Notes: generated by a model not told the origin, from the letters alone. A DNA stretch of 18,855 nt from JAFGCL01 sp964492335 (GCA_964492335.1 CAZBJX010000030.1:1-18855), one strand, 5' to 3'. Counted from the first letter of the stretch, positions 6,804 through 15,523 are shown. Made by a program: numbers and translations.

Positions 6804-6814
6804 GCAAACACCTC

Positions 6815-6820
6815 ATTTTA
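6815..6820 (-). promoter_or_regulatory. -10 box for tRNA-Lys
   Basis: TAAAAT on the minus strand (5 of 6 to TATAAT) ends 12 nt before the mature tRNA 5' end, giving a start point about 5 nt upstream of the tRNA. No clear -35 was found at 16-18 bp. Confidence 0.4.
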
Positions 6821-6924
6821 CCCGATCGGGCCGGCTTCTGCCTCTCGGCGGCGCGGAGGGAAGGCCTGCGCCGCGGTGCGCCGGCCCGTTGCCGCCCGCC
6901 ACGGTCTGTTTCCGGGAGTGCCTA

Positions 6925-6954
6925 TTGACAGGTTCGAACAGGCATCGATATCAT
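6925..6954 (+). promoter_or_regulatory. Sigma70-type promoter of ppdK
   Basis: A perfect TTGACA at 6925-6930, an 18-bp spacer and TATCAT at 6949-6954 (5 of 6 to TATAAT). The start point would be near 6961, giving a leader of about 23 nt with the ribosome site AGGAGGAGG just before the GTG at 6984. This supports 6984 over the upstream in-frame start at 6876, which lies before the promoter. Confidence 0.6.
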
Positions 6955-6983
6955 GTGGGAGGTTTCCAGGAGGAGGTGGTACT

Positions 6984-9272
6984 GTGGCCGCTGTTTACCG
7001 TTTCACTGATGAGTGCGAAGAGAAGTCGCTTCTGGGCAACAAGGGCGCCAACCTGGTCACCATGACCAGGGCCGGCCTGCGCGTGCCGCCCGGGTTCGTG
7101 GTATCGATAGAGGCCTACGCCGAGTACCGGCGCAGCGGCCGCCTGCCCATCGAGGATATCGAGGACGGCCTGCGCTGGCTGGAGCAGGTCACCGGGAAGA
7201 AGATGGGGGAGGGGCAGATGGTGTCCGTCCGGTCCTCGGCGGCGGTCTCCATGCCGGGGATGATGGACACGCTGCTCAACATCCGGAGCAAGCAGCACAT
7301 GATCTCGGCCATCAAGAAGATCTTCGGCTCCTGGGACAACCTCCGGGCGGTGGAGTACCGCCGCCTGAACAACATCCCCCGGGACATCGGCACCGCGGCC
7401 ATCGTGCAGACCATGGTCATGGGCAACCTGGACGACCGGTCGGGGACCGGAGTGATATTCACCCGCAACGCCAGCACGGGCCAGCCGGAGCTCTTCGGGG
7501 AGTATATCGGCGGGGCGCAGGGCGAGGACCTTGTCTCCGGGGTGCGGACCCCGGGGCCCGTGAAGGACCTGCGCGAGGCCATGCCCGAGGTCTACTCCGA
7601 GCTGGAGGAGGTGGCGCACAAGCTGGAGGGGCACTTCCGCGACATGCAGGACGTGGAGTTCACCGTCGAGTCCGGCACCCTGTACATACTGCAGACCAGG
7701 TCGGGGAAGCGCAGCGGCCAGGCGGCCGTCCGAATAGCCGTGGACATGGCCAAGGAGGGCCTCATCTCCCGGGAGGAAGCGGTGCAGAGGGTCAAGCCCG
7801 AGGAGCTGAAGGCCCTGCTGCACAAGCGCATCAAATTCACCGACAGGCAGGAGCCGGTGGCCCGCGGCCTGAACGCGGCCCCCGGGGCGGCCTCCGGCAA
7901 AGTGGTGTTCCACCCCATCGAGGCGCTGCGCCTGGCCGAGAAGAGCGAGAAGGTCATCCTGGTCCGCCCGGAGACCAGCCCGGACGACATCCAGGGCATT
8001 GCCGCCTCCGATGGCGTGCTCACCTCCCGGGGCGGGCTGACTTCCCATGCGGCCATTGTCACCCGGGCCATGGGCAAGCCCTGCATCTGCGGAGCGGAGG
8101 AGATCAGGATCGACCTCAAGGGGGACCAGTTCGTGGTCGGCGGCACCGTGGTCACCAAGGGCATGGAGATCACCATCGACGGCACCTCCGGGGAGGTCTT
8201 CCTGGGGGCCCTGCCCCTGGAGGAGGTGGAGGTGACGCCGGAGCTCTCCGAGCTCCTGTCCTGGGCGGACGGGTTCCGGCGCCTGGGCGTGCGGGCCAAT
8301 GCGGACACCGCGGAGATGATCGCGCTGGCCAGGAGCTTCGGCTGCGAGGGCATCGGCCTGTGCCGCACGGAGCGGCAGTTCAACGCCCCGGAGCGCCTCT
8401 CGGCCATCCGGGAGTACATCATGGCCCGCACCGAGGGCCAGAAGCTGCAATCTCTGGAGTTGCTGCGCCGGTACCAGGTGGAGGACTTCGAGGCCATCTT
8501 CCGGGAACTGGACGGGTTGCCCATCATCATCAGGCTGCTGGACCTGCCGCTGCACGAGTTCCTGCCGTCAGAGACCGAGTCGTCCGTACCGGCGATCCAG
8601 GAAATGGTGCGGGAGCTGCGGGAGGTGAACCCCATGATCGGGCACCGCGGGGTGAGGCTGGGCGTCACCAACCCGGAGATCTACCGCATGCAGGTGGAGG
8701 CCATCATTCAGGCCAAGACCGCGGTGCAGGACAAGGTGAAGGTGGACGCCGCGGTGATGATCCCCCAGGTGATCACGGTCCAGGAGCTGCTGTGGGTGAA
8801 GAAGCAGATCAAGGCGGCGGGGCTGAAGGTGGGCGTGATGATGGAGACGGTGCGTGCCTGCATGCGGGCCGGGAAGCTGGCCCACGAAGCGGACTTCTTC
8901 TCCTTCGGCACCAACGACCTCACCCAGGCCGTATACTCCTTCAGCCGGGAGGACGCCGAGAAGAAGTTCCTGGCCACCTACCTGCGGCTGGGCATCCTTC
9001 AGGACAACCCCTTTGAGGTAGTGGACGTCAAGGGCGTGGGCCGGCTGATGGAGACCGCCGTCATGTGGGCCCGGAGGAACAAGAAGAACATCCAGATCGG
9101 GGTCTGCGGCGAGCATGGCGGCGAGGCCCGGTCCATACGCTACTTCCACCAGATCGGGATCGACTACGTGAGCTGCAGCGCCTTCCGCATTCCGGTGGCC
9201 CGGCTGGTGGCGGCGCAGGCCGCCCTGGACGAGAAGTCCGAGGATGCGGCGGCGGCCCCCGAAGCAGCTTAG
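6984..9272 (+). CDS. ppdK: Pyruvate, phosphate dikinase, compact form
   Basis: The enzyme interconverts pyruvate + ATP + phosphate and PEP + AMP + pyrophosphate. The 762 residues show the three PPDK domains in order. The ATP-grasp part is at 1-245, with GNKGANL, SVRSSAAVSMPGMMDT and QGEDLVSGVRTP. The swivelling phosphohistidine domain has GGLTSHAAIVTRAMGKPCICG with catalytic H355. The PEP/pyruvate barrel has GIGLCRTERQF, IRLLDLPLHEFLP, GHRGVRLG, DFFSFGTNDLTQ and CGEHGG with catalytic C708. Clostridium symbiosum PPDK has 874 residues. Here the ATP-grasp domain jumps from MMDTLLN to SWDNLRAVEYRRLNNIP with only about 16 residues between, so roughly 100 residues of the usual helical insertion are missing. 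All catalytic motifs remain, so it is probably active. Start GTG 6984 follows AGGAGGAGG and the promoter at 6925-6954. The gene is divergent from tRNA-Lys and upstream of ftsY, which has its own promoter. Confidence 0.93.
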   Translation: MAAVYRFTDECEEKSLLGNKGANLVTMTRAGLRVPPGFVVSIEAYAEYRRSGRLPIEDIEDGLRWLEQVTGKKMGEGQMVSVRSSAAVSMPGMMDTLLNIRSKQHMISAIKKIFGSWDNLRAVEYRRLNNIPRDIGTAAIVQTMVMGNLDDRSGTGVIFTRNASTGQPELFGEYIGGAQGEDLVSGVRTPGPVKDLREAMPEVYSELEEVAHKLEGHFRDMQDVEFTVESGTLYILQTRSGKRSGQAAVRIAVDMAKEGLISREEAVQRVKPEELKALLHKRIKFTDRQEPVARGLNAAPGAASGKVVFHPIEALRLAEKSEKVILVRPETSPDDIQGIAASDGVLTSRGGLTSHAAIVTRAMGKPCICGAEEIRIDLKGDQFVVGGTVVTKGMEITIDGTSGEVFLGALPLEEVEVTPELSELLSWADGFRRLGVRANADTAEMIALARSFGCEGIGLCRTERQFNAPERLSAIREYIMARTEGQKLQSLELLRRYQVEDFEAIFRELDGLPIIIRLLDLPLHEFLPSETESSVPAIQEMVRELREVNPMIGHRGVRLGVTNPEIYRMQVEAIIQAKTAVQDKVKVDAAVMIPQVITVQELLWVKKQIKAAGLKVGVMMETVRACMRAGKLAHEADFFSFGTNDLTQAVYSFSREDAEKKFLATYLRLGILQDNPFEVVDVKGVGRLMETAVMWARRNKKNIQIGVCGEHGGEARSIRYFHQIGIDYVSCSAFRIPVARLVAAQAALDEKSEDAAAAPEAA

Positions 9273-9293
9273 GCCCCCGGGGACGGGAAGCGG

Positions 9294-9309
9294 CCGGGGC
9301 CGGCCCCGG
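9294..9309 (+). terminator. 16-bp GC palindrome after ppdK, weak terminator candidate
   Basis: CCGGGGCCGGCCCCGG is a perfect palindrome 22 bp after the ppdK stop. As RNA it could form a 6-bp stem with a CCGG loop. No T-tract follows, and in such GC-rich DNA chance is possible. It lies between ppdK and the ftsY promoter, where a terminator would be expected. Confidence 0.3.
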
Positions 9310-9340
9310 GACAGCGGCCTCCGGACGCGGGCAGGCCTCT

Positions 9341-9369
9341 TTGACGGCGCCATACCCGGGTGCTAACAT
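9341..9369 (+). promoter_or_regulatory. Extended -10 promoter of the ftsY-lgt operon
   Basis: TTGACG at 9341-9346, a 17-bp spacer ending in TGC, and TAACAT at 9364-9369. The start point would be near 9376, about 16 nt before the ftsY GTG. The same -35/spacer/TGCTAACAT layout occurs upstream of the CoA-transferase operon (15524-15552). Confidence 0.6.
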
Positions 9370-9391
9370 GTGCTGACAACAGAGGGGTGAT

Positions 9392-10312
9392 GTGGGCCTT
9401 TTCGATGCCTTCAAGAAGAAGACCGAGCAGGCGCTCAAGCGCACCAGGGAGTCCTGGTTCGGCAAGATCTCCAGCCTCTTCGATCGCCAGACCATTGACA
9501 AGGGGCTGTGGGACGAGCTGGAGGAGCTGCTGATAGCCGCTGACGCCGGCGTGGAGACGACCGACAAGCTCATCAGCCGCGTCAGGGAGCGGGTCAGCAA
9601 GCAGAAGATCAGCGATGGTCAGCAGGTGCGCGCCGTGCTCATGGAGGAGATGACCTCCATGCTGCAGGTCAATGGGGGCGGCGCCGCGCCGGCGGCTGCT
9701 CCCCCCCGCATCATCCTGGTGGTGGGAGTCAACGGCTCGGGCAAGACCACCAGCATAGCCAAGCTGGGCTACATCTACAAGAAGGACGGCAGCCGGGTGC
9801 TGCTGGCGGCAGCCGACACCTTCCGGGCGGCCGCCAGCGACCAGCTGAAGTGGTGGGCAGACAGGATAGGCGTTGAGGTCATCGCGCATCAGCCGGGCGC
9901 CGACCCGGGGGCGGTAGTCTTCGACGCCGTTCAGGCGGCCAGGACGCGTGGTGCCGGGGTGGTCATCGTGGACACCGCCGGCCGGCTGCAGACCAAGTTC
10001 AACCTGATGGAGGAGCTGAAGAAGATCAGGAAGGTGGTCCAGAGGGTGGACCCCGGCGCCCCGCACGAGACGCTGCTGGTGCTGGATGCCAACACCGGGC
10101 AGAACGGGGTGAGCCAGGCGAAGTACTTCACCGAGGCGGTGGGCATCACCGGCATCATCCTCACCAAGCTGGACAGCACGGCCAAGGGCGGCATCGTGCT
10201 GGCCATATGCGACCAGCTGAAGATCCCGGTGCGGTTCATCGGGACGGGCGAGACGGTGGAGGACCTGGCGCCTTTCGACCCGCGGTCGTTTGTCGAAGCC
10301 GTTATGTCATAG
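9392..10312 (+). CDS. ftsY: Signal recognition particle receptor FtsY
   Basis: FtsY is the GTPase that docks SRP-ribosome complexes at the inner membrane. The 306 residues hold a short N-terminal helix (GLFDAFKKKTEQALKRTRESW, about 2-22), the four-helix N domain to about 92, and the G domain. G-domain motifs are the P-loop GVNGSGKTTSIAKL (112-125), DTFRAAASDQL (142-152), DTAGRLQTK (194-202), TKLDSTAKGG (258-267) and GTGE (284-287). The large acidic A domain of E. coli FtsY is absent, as in many non-proteobacterial forms. Start GTG 9392 follows GAGG with about 6 nt spacing. Lgt follows after 12 nt, and the two form an operon from the promoter at 9341-9369. Confidence 0.95.
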   Translation: MGLFDAFKKKTEQALKRTRESWFGKISSLFDRQTIDKGLWDELEELLIAADAGVETTDKLISRVRERVSKQKISDGQQVRAVLMEEMTSMLQVNGGGAAPAAAPPRIILVVGVNGSGKTTSIAKLGYIYKKDGSRVLLAAADTFRAAASDQLKWWADRIGVEVIAHQPGADPGAVVFDAVQAARTRGAGVVIVDTAGRLQTKFNLMEELKKIRKVVQRVDPGAPHETLLVLDANTGQNGVSQAKYFTEAVGITGIILTKLDSTAKGGIVLAICDQLKIPVRFIGTGETVEDLAPFDPRSFVEAVMS

Positions 10313-10324
10313 GAGGGTACTCTC

Positions 10325-11167
10325 ATGGACCTCAACCTGGACCCCACCATAGTGTCAGTAGGCTCCCTGAACATTGGCTGGCACGGCATCATGATGTTCC
10401 TGGGCACCTGCACCGGCGTGGGGGTGACCCTGTGGCTGGCCAGGAAGGTGGGCATCAAGGATGAGATCACCTTCAGCGCCGCGCTGTGGGCGGTCATCTT
10501 TGGCTTCATCGGGGCGCGGGTGACCAACGTGATCGACAACTGGGCGGAGTACTACAGCAAGGACCCGGGGAAGATACTGGCGGTGCAGGAAGGGGGGCTG
10601 GGCTGGTACGGGGCCCTTATCGGGGGCACCATCGCCGTGGCCGTCTACTCCCGCATCGCCAAATTCTCTCTGGGCAAGTTCGCCGATGCGGCGGCCCCCG
10701 GCCTCTTCGCCGGGCTGTCCATCGGCCGCATCGGCTGCACCCTCAACGGCGATGCCATCGGCGCGCAGACGTCGCTCCCCTGGGGACTGGCCTACACCCA
10801 CCCGGGGGCCCTGGTGCCCAGGGAGCTGCTGGGGGTGCCCACGCACCCCTCTCCCGTCTACGAGATCCTGTGGAACGTGGTGTTGCTGGTGGTCCTGTGG
10901 CGGCTGTGGAAGCGGCTGGTCCCCGACGGCAGCCTCTTCATGGTCAGCCTGGTCCTCTACGCGGTGGGCAGGTTCGCCATCAGCTGGTCCCGGGCCGAGG
11001 ACCTGGTCTGGGGAGGGCCGCTGCACCAGTCTCACGTCATCTCCATAGGCATCTTCCTGTTCGCCGTGGTGATGCTGGTGGTGCGCAGGACGCGCCTGGT
11101 GAAGCGGGAGGCCGGGCCCCCGGCGGAGCCGGCGGGCCCCCCGGCGACGCCGGAGCCGCAACCGTAG
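10325..11167 (+). CDS. lgt: Prolipoprotein diacylglyceryl transferase
   Basis: Lgt transfers diacylglyceryl from phosphatidylglycerol to the lipobox cysteine of prolipoproteins at the membrane. The 280 residues have about seven membrane segments. The family signature GRIGCTLNGDAIG is at 134-146, with HPSPVYE at 174-180. The conserved GRF...R region is at 215-223 and contains the likely essential arginine. The GGLGWYGALIGG segment (90-101) aligns with the E. coli GGMSFHGGLIG segment, where the His103 position is Tyr here. The C-terminus ends in a proline/alanine-rich tail from about 262. Start ATG 10325 follows AGGAGGG with about 7 nt spacing, 12 nt after the ftsY stop. It converges on recJ with 22 bp between stops and no obvious terminator. 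Confidence 0.94.
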   Translation: MDLNLDPTIVSVGSLNIGWHGIMMFLGTCTGVGVTLWLARKVGIKDEITFSAALWAVIFGFIGARVTNVIDNWAEYYSKDPGKILAVQEGGLGWYGALIGGTIAVAVYSRIAKFSLGKFADAAAPGLFAGLSIGRIGCTLNGDAIGAQTSLPWGLAYTHPGALVPRELLGVPTHPSPVYEILWNVVLLVVLWRLWKRLVPDGSLFMVSLVLYAVGRFAISWSRAEDLVWGGPLHQSHVISIGIFLFAVVMLVVRRTRLVKREAGPPAEPAGPPATPEPQP

Positions 11168-11189
11168 GCCGCCCCATCAGCCAGCCGCG

Positions 11190-12899
11190 TCAGATCGAGG
11201 TCTCAACTTGGGTTCTGCAGGTCGAAGGGGCGAAGTCCAGCAGGTTCAGGCCCAGGGTCTCCTCGCCGTTCCAGCGGTCCAGGACCAGGTTGTAGACGAT
11301 GTCGATCTCCGGCGCGATCTCGCCCGCCAGGGGCCCCAGGTCGAAGCCTATGGCCTTCCAGGTGGCCCTGCCGTCCCTGAGCCGGAGCCGGAGGTGCTGC
11401 GAGGCGGCGCCGATCACGTGGTGGTCGACCACCGCCGCCCGGCGGGACAGGAAGACGGGCGCCGGGTTCTCCTGGCCGAAGGGGGCGAACGTCTCCTGCA
11501 ACTTGTAGGTCTTACCCCCCATGGCGGAGAGAGGCACGACGGCGTCCACGTTCAGATGGGGCCGCAGGTCGACCCCGGCCAACTGGCGGCCGGCTATGTC
11601 CGCCAGACGCTCGCCGAAGGCCGCCAGGTTCTCCCTCGCCAGTGAGAAGCCCGCCGCGCCGGGGTGGCCGCCGAAGCGCTGCAGCAGGTCCCGGCACTGC
11701 GTGAGGGCCCCCACGACGTCGAACTCAGGGATGCTGCGGGCGCTGCCAGAGACGGTGCTCTCCTTGAGCTCATAGACGATTGACGGCCGGTAGAACTCCT
11801 CCGACAGGCGCCCGGCAATCAGGCCGGCAATGCCTGACGGGTAGTCCGCGCCGCCGACGATCAGCACCGGCGGCGGCGCTCCCGCCGCCGAGATCTGCTC
11901 CCTGGCCTTCGTCAGGAACTCCTCGGTCAGCCGCTGCCTCTCCAGGTTCTTCTCCTCGAGCCGCTGCGCCAGCGGGCGGGCCTCATCGGCGGAGGCGGAC
12001 ATGATCAGGCGATAGGTGGTGATGGCGTGGTCCAGCCTGCCCGGGGCGTTCAGCCGCGGGGCTATCGTCCAGCCGATGGCCTCCGTGTCCACGTGCGCGG
12101 GCGCCAGCCGGGCCATCTCGATCATGGCCCGCAGACCGGGGCGGCGCGTCCGCCGCAGGACCTCCAGGCCCCGGTGCACCAGGTAGCGGTTCTCGTCCAG
12201 CAGCGGTACCTTGTCGGCCACCGTGCCGATGGCCACCAAGTCCAGCATCCGGGTGACGCCCTCCTCCTTCCCCTGGGCCCGGGCCACGGCCTGCAGCAGC
12301 TTGTAGGCCGCCCCGGCCCCGGCCAGCTGGGAGAAGGGATAGGAGGAGTCGGGCCGCTTGGCATTGACCACGGCCAGGGCCGGTGGCAGGCTGGAGGTGA
12401 CGTTGTGGTGATCGGTGATGATGACATCCAGCCCGCGCTCCCGGGCATGGGCCACCTCGGCATGGTTGCTGATGCCGCAGTCCACCGTGATGACCAGGGA
12501 GACACCCTGCGCCTGCAGGCCGTCCAGAGAGTCCGTGTTCAGGCCGTATCCCTCCTGCACGCGGTGGGGGAAGTAGGAAACCATGTTCCCGCCCAGGCCG
12601 GCCAGTCCCTCCACCAGGACCGCTGTCCCGCAGATGCCGTCCGCGTCGAAATCCCCGTAGACGGCGGTCTTCTCCCCGGCCGCCAGCGCCTGCTGGATGC
12701 GGGACACGGCCGGGCCCATGTCGGTCAAGAGCGATGGGTCGTGCTCCAGCTCCGGGCCTATGTCCAGGAAGGACCGGGCGGTGGCCGGGTCGGCCATTCC
12801 CCGGTTGAAGAGCAGCTGGTTGACCAGGGGCAGGTTCCCCATGCCCTGGAGGAAGCCGGGAGGGGGGGAGGGAAGCACCCTCCAGCGCCGGTGGTTCAC
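11190..12899 (-). CDS. recJ: Single-stranded-DNA-specific exonuclease RecJ
   Basis: RecJ is the 5'-3' single-strand exonuclease of the DHH family used in recombination and mismatch repair. The 569 residues are a normal length. DHH motifs are AVYGDFDADGICGTA (79-93, DFDADG metal ligands 83-88), TVDCGIS (138-144), ITDHH (161-165) and GTVADKVPL (225-233). WTIAPRLNAPGRL (277-289) follows, then the DHHA1 signature RFGGHPGAAGF (408-418), and a C-terminal OB-like part after about 450. Start GTG 12899 lies 13 nt after the fabF stop, with a purine-rich GGGCAGGGCAGG upstream but no perfect ribosome site. It is the last gene of the CoA-transferase-fabF-recJ operon. Confidence 0.95.
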   Translation of the reverse strand: MNHRRWRVLPSPPPGFLQGMGNLPLVNQLLFNRGMADPATARSFLDIGPELEHDPSLLTDMGPAVSRIQQALAAGEKTAVYGDFDADGICGTAVLVEGLAGLGGNMVSYFPHRVQEGYGLNTDSLDGLQAQGVSLVITVDCGISNHAEVAHARERGLDVIITDHHNVTSSLPPALAVVNAKRPDSSYPFSQLAGAGAAYKLLQAVARAQGKEEGVTRMLDLVAIGTVADKVPLLDENRYLVHRGLEVLRRTRRPGLRAMIEMARLAPAHVDTEAIGWTIAPRLNAPGRLDHAITTYRLIMSASADEARPLAQRLEEKNLERQRLTEEFLTKAREQISAAGAPPPVLIVGGADYPSGIAGLIAGRLSEEFYRPSIVYELKESTVSGSARSIPEFDVVGALTQCRDLLQRFGGHPGAAGFSLARENLAAFGERLADIAGRQLAGVDLRPHLNVDAVVPLSAMGGKTYKLQETFAPFGQENPAPVFLSRRAAVVDHHVIGAASQHLRLRLRDGRATWKAIGFDLGPLAGEIAPEIDIVYNLVLDRWNGEETLGLNLLDFAPSTCRTQVETSI

Positions 12900-12913
12900 T
12901 AGCCTGCCCTGCC

Positions 12914-14152
12914 CTAGCCCGCGTACTCTTTGAACAAGAGCACCGAGTTGTGCCCGCCAAATCCAAAGGAGTTTGACATGGCGGCCCTGGTCCTGTGCTG
13001 CCGGGGCTTGTTCGGAACATAATCGAGGTCGCAGTCCGGGTCCGGGTGTTCCAGGTTGATGGTGGGCGGCACGGTCCCGTTCTGTATGGCCAGGACGCAG
13101 ACTATGGCTTCAATGGCCCCGGCCGCCCCGATGAGGTGCCCCATCATGGACTTGGTGGAGCTGACCGGTATGCGGTAAGCGTGATCGCCGAAGACGGCCT
13201 TGATGGCCGTGGTCTCGCACCTGTCGTTCATGGCGGTGGACGTGCCGTGGGCGTTGATGTAGTCCACGTCGGCCGGGCCCATGCCGGCCTTGCGCAGGGC
13301 CATCTGCATGGCCTTGGCCCCGCCCTCGCCGTTCTGCGCCGGCTGTGTGATGTGGAAGGCATCGGAGGTGGCCCCGTAGGCCGCCAGTTCCGCCAGTATG
13401 TGCGCGCCGCGCGCCAGGGCGTAGTCCAGGCTCTCCAGCACCAGCACCGCCGACCCTTCCCCCATCACGAAGCCGTCCCGCCGGGAGTCGAAGGGGCGGG
13501 AGGCCTTCTGCGGCTCATCGTTCTGGACGGACAGCGCCCCGGCGGCATTGAAGCCGGCGATGGAGATGGGGGTGATGGGCGCTTCGGCCCCTCCGGCGAT
13601 CATCGCCTGGGCGTCGCCGCGCCGGATGACCTCGCAGGCCTCGCCGATGGCGTCCGCGCCGCTGGAGCAGGCCGAGGTGGTGCAGAAATTCATCCCCTTG
13701 GCGCCCAGCGTGATGGACACGTGTCCCGCCGCAGCATCCGCGATCATCATGGGCACCAGCAGCGGGCTGATGCGCCGGGGCCCCTTCTCCACCAGGGTGG
13801 CCATCTGGGCCGAGAGCGTGGTTATGCCGCCGATGCCGCTGCCGATCAGCACGCCCACATCGGCCCCCGCTTTCTCGCAGTCGAGACAGGCCTGCTTGAC
13901 CGCCTGCAGGCTGGCTATGGTGGCGAACTGGGTGTAGCGGTCCATGCGCCGGGCTTCCCGGTGCTCGAAGTGCCCGGAGGGGTCGTACCCCTTCACCTCG
14001 GCGGCGATTCGCGTCTCGAAGGAGGCCGCATCGAAGAGGGTTATCGGGCCGCACCCCGACCGGCCGCTCATGAGGGCCTCCCACGTCTGCGGGACGTCCA
14101 GGCCCAGCGGGGTGATGGCCCCCAGGCCGGTGACCACGATACGGATACCCAT
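12914..14152 (-). CDS. fabF: Beta-ketoacyl-ACP synthase II
   Basis: The enzyme condenses malonyl-ACP with acyl-ACP in fatty acid elongation. The 412 residues match the length of FabF (E. coli 412). The catalytic triad is C162 in TTSACSSGADAIG, H302 in INAHGTST and H339 in KSMMGHLIGAAG. The neighbouring K334 and the C-terminal SNSFGFGGHN loop are also present. The nucleophile segment reads ACSSG where most FabF enzymes have ACATG. Start ATG 14152 overlaps the CoA-transferase stop in TGATG, sharing one base, which implies translational coupling. The frame is open much further upstream, but there it only shadows the CoA-transferase gene. No acyl carrier protein or other fab gene is in the window, so a role in standard fatty acid synthesis is inferred from the family. 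Confidence 0.93.
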   Translation of the reverse strand: MGIRIVVTGLGAITPLGLDVPQTWEALMSGRSGCGPITLFDAASFETRIAAEVKGYDPSGHFEHREARRMDRYTQFATIASLQAVKQACLDCEKAGADVGVLIGSGIGGITTLSAQMATLVEKGPRRISPLLVPMMIADAAAGHVSITLGAKGMNFCTTSACSSGADAIGEACEVIRRGDAQAMIAGGAEAPITPISIAGFNAAGALSVQNDEPQKASRPFDSRRDGFVMGEGSAVLVLESLDYALARGAHILAELAAYGATSDAFHITQPAQNGEGGAKAMQMALRKAGMGPADVDYINAHGTSTAMNDRCETTAIKAVFGDHAYRIPVSSTKSMMGHLIGAAGAIEAIVCVLAIQNGTVPPTINLEHPDPDCDLDYVPNKPRQHRTRAAMSNSFGFGGHNSVLLFKEYAG

Positions 14153-15483
14153 CAGGGCCAGTACAGCCTTTCTGCCTCCTTCTTCAGCTCGGCGCGGAAG
14201 TCCGGGTGGGCCACACCCACCAGCTCCAGGGCACGCTCCCTCTGGGTCTTCCCCTTGAGCCGGGCGATGCCGTACTCGGTCACCACGTGGTCGGCCAGGG
14301 TGCGGGGCGTGCTCACCACCGTCCCCGGCTCCAGCATGGGCACGATGCGGGAGATCTGCCCGCCCCGGGCCGTCGAGGGGATGGCCACCACGCTCCGCCC
14401 GCCCCGGGACAGGCAGGCGCCGATGGCGAAGGAGAGTTGCCCTCCGGAGCCGCTGGTCATGACCGGGCCGACAGACTCGGCGGCGATCTGGCCGGTGAGG
14501 TCGATGGCGATGGCGCTGTTGATGGCCACCACGTTGTCGTTCTGGGAGATCACGTTGGGGTTCAGGGCGTAGGAGGAGGAGTACACCTCGAAGATGGGGT
14601 TCCCGGCGATGAAGTCCATCTCCTCCTTGGACCCGCCCCCGACCGCGGTGGCCACGCACTTGCCGATGTTGATGTTCTTGCGGCTGCCGGTCATCACGCC
14701 GTTCATCACCAGGGTGCCGATGCCGCGGACGGTGTTCTCCGAGTGCCAGCCCAGCTCATGCCTGGTCTCCAGGCCGCCGAACTGGGCCACCCACTCCGCG
14801 GTGCCGCCGACGCCGATCTCCAGGCAGTCCCCGTCCCTGACGATGGTGCCCACGTAGCCGGCCACGGTCTTCTCCAGCTCCCCGGGGCCGGAGGTCTTGC
14901 GGCCCAGGATGTCGGTGCCGCCGGGGACCTTGCCGCTGGGGGTGTGCTCCACGAAGTAGTCCACCTCGGAGACGTGGATGTAGTTGTCACCGTAGGTGCG
15001 GATGATGTTCTTGTTGACCTCGCCCATGACGATCTTCGCCGACCGGGCCCACTCCTTCTTCATCCACAGGGAGTTGCCGAAGCTGCAGAACCCGTGCTCA
15101 TCGGGGGGCGAGATCTGCACCATGAACACGTCGATGGGCTTGGGCATGCCGGCGCCGATGTCGGGCACGCCGAAGAGGCCGCTGATGATGAAGTCGGACT
15201 TCTTCTGGGCGATCAGGTCGCGGATCAGCGGCAGGACGTAGGAGGTCTCCAGGCAGAAGGTGTCCGGAAAGCTGTCGTACCAGCTGGCGTCATATATGGG
15301 CAGGTCGCTGCCGCCTCCGCCCATGATCCGTATGCCGCTGATGTCGCCCACCCGGCTGACCAGGGCCAGGGCCAGCGCCGGGGCCTCCGGCTGGGCGAAT
15401 ACGACATAGTCGTTGGATTTAACCGCCTGGACGGCGTCCTCCGCCGAGACCAGTCTCTTCTTGTATTCCTCTTTCCAGTTCAC
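14152..15483 (-). CDS. Acetyl-CoA hydrolase/transferase family protein (4-hydroxybutyrate or butyrate:acetate CoA-transferase-like)
   Basis: The 443-residue protein belongs to the family that includes 4-hydroxybutyrate CoA-transferase and butyryl-CoA:acetate CoA-transferase. Its features are LEIGVGGTAEWV (221-232), then LGWHSENTVRG (244-254) with E249 at the catalytic glutamate position that forms the acyl-CoA thioester. Next come GSGGQLSFAIGACLSRGG and the closing pattern HVVTEYGIARLKGKTQRERA with AHPDFRAEL. Family members move CoA between carboxylic acids; the actual acid is not shown here. Start GTG 15483 is preceded by GAGAGGAG with about 10 nt spacing and a good promoter at 15524-15552. 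The upstream frame to 15594 would precede the promoter. It is the first gene of the operon with fabF and recJ, possibly linking CoA-ester handling to acyl chain synthesis. Confidence 0.88.
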   Translation of the reverse strand: MNWKEEYKKRLVSAEDAVQAVKSNDYVVFAQPEAPALALALVSRVGDISGIRIMGGGGSDLPIYDASWYDSFPDTFCLETSYVLPLIRDLIAQKKSDFIISGLFGVPDIGAGMPKPIDVFMVQISPPDEHGFCSFGNSLWMKKEWARSAKIVMGEVNKNIIRTYGDNYIHVSEVDYFVEHTPSGKVPGGTDILGRKTSGPGELEKTVAGYVGTIVRDGDCLEIGVGGTAEWVAQFGGLETRHELGWHSENTVRGIGTLVMNGVMTGSRKNINIGKCVATAVGGGSKEEMDFIAGNPIFEVYSSSYALNPNVISQNDNVVAINSAIAIDLTGQIAAESVGPVMTSGSGGQLSFAIGACLSRGGRSVVAIPSTARGGQISRIVPMLEPGTVVSTPRTLADHVVTEYGIARLKGKTQRERALELVGVAHPDFRAELKKEAERLYWP

Positions 15484-15523
15484 GCCGCGTGTGCTCCTCT
15501 CTCTCGAACGAAAACCCGTCCTG

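Noticed and set aside
6502..6816. 104-residue minus-strand ORF containing SSVEEHLTFNQGVAGSNPARL
   Set aside because: This is the well-known false protein made by translating through a tRNA gene. It overlaps the whole tRNA-Lys.
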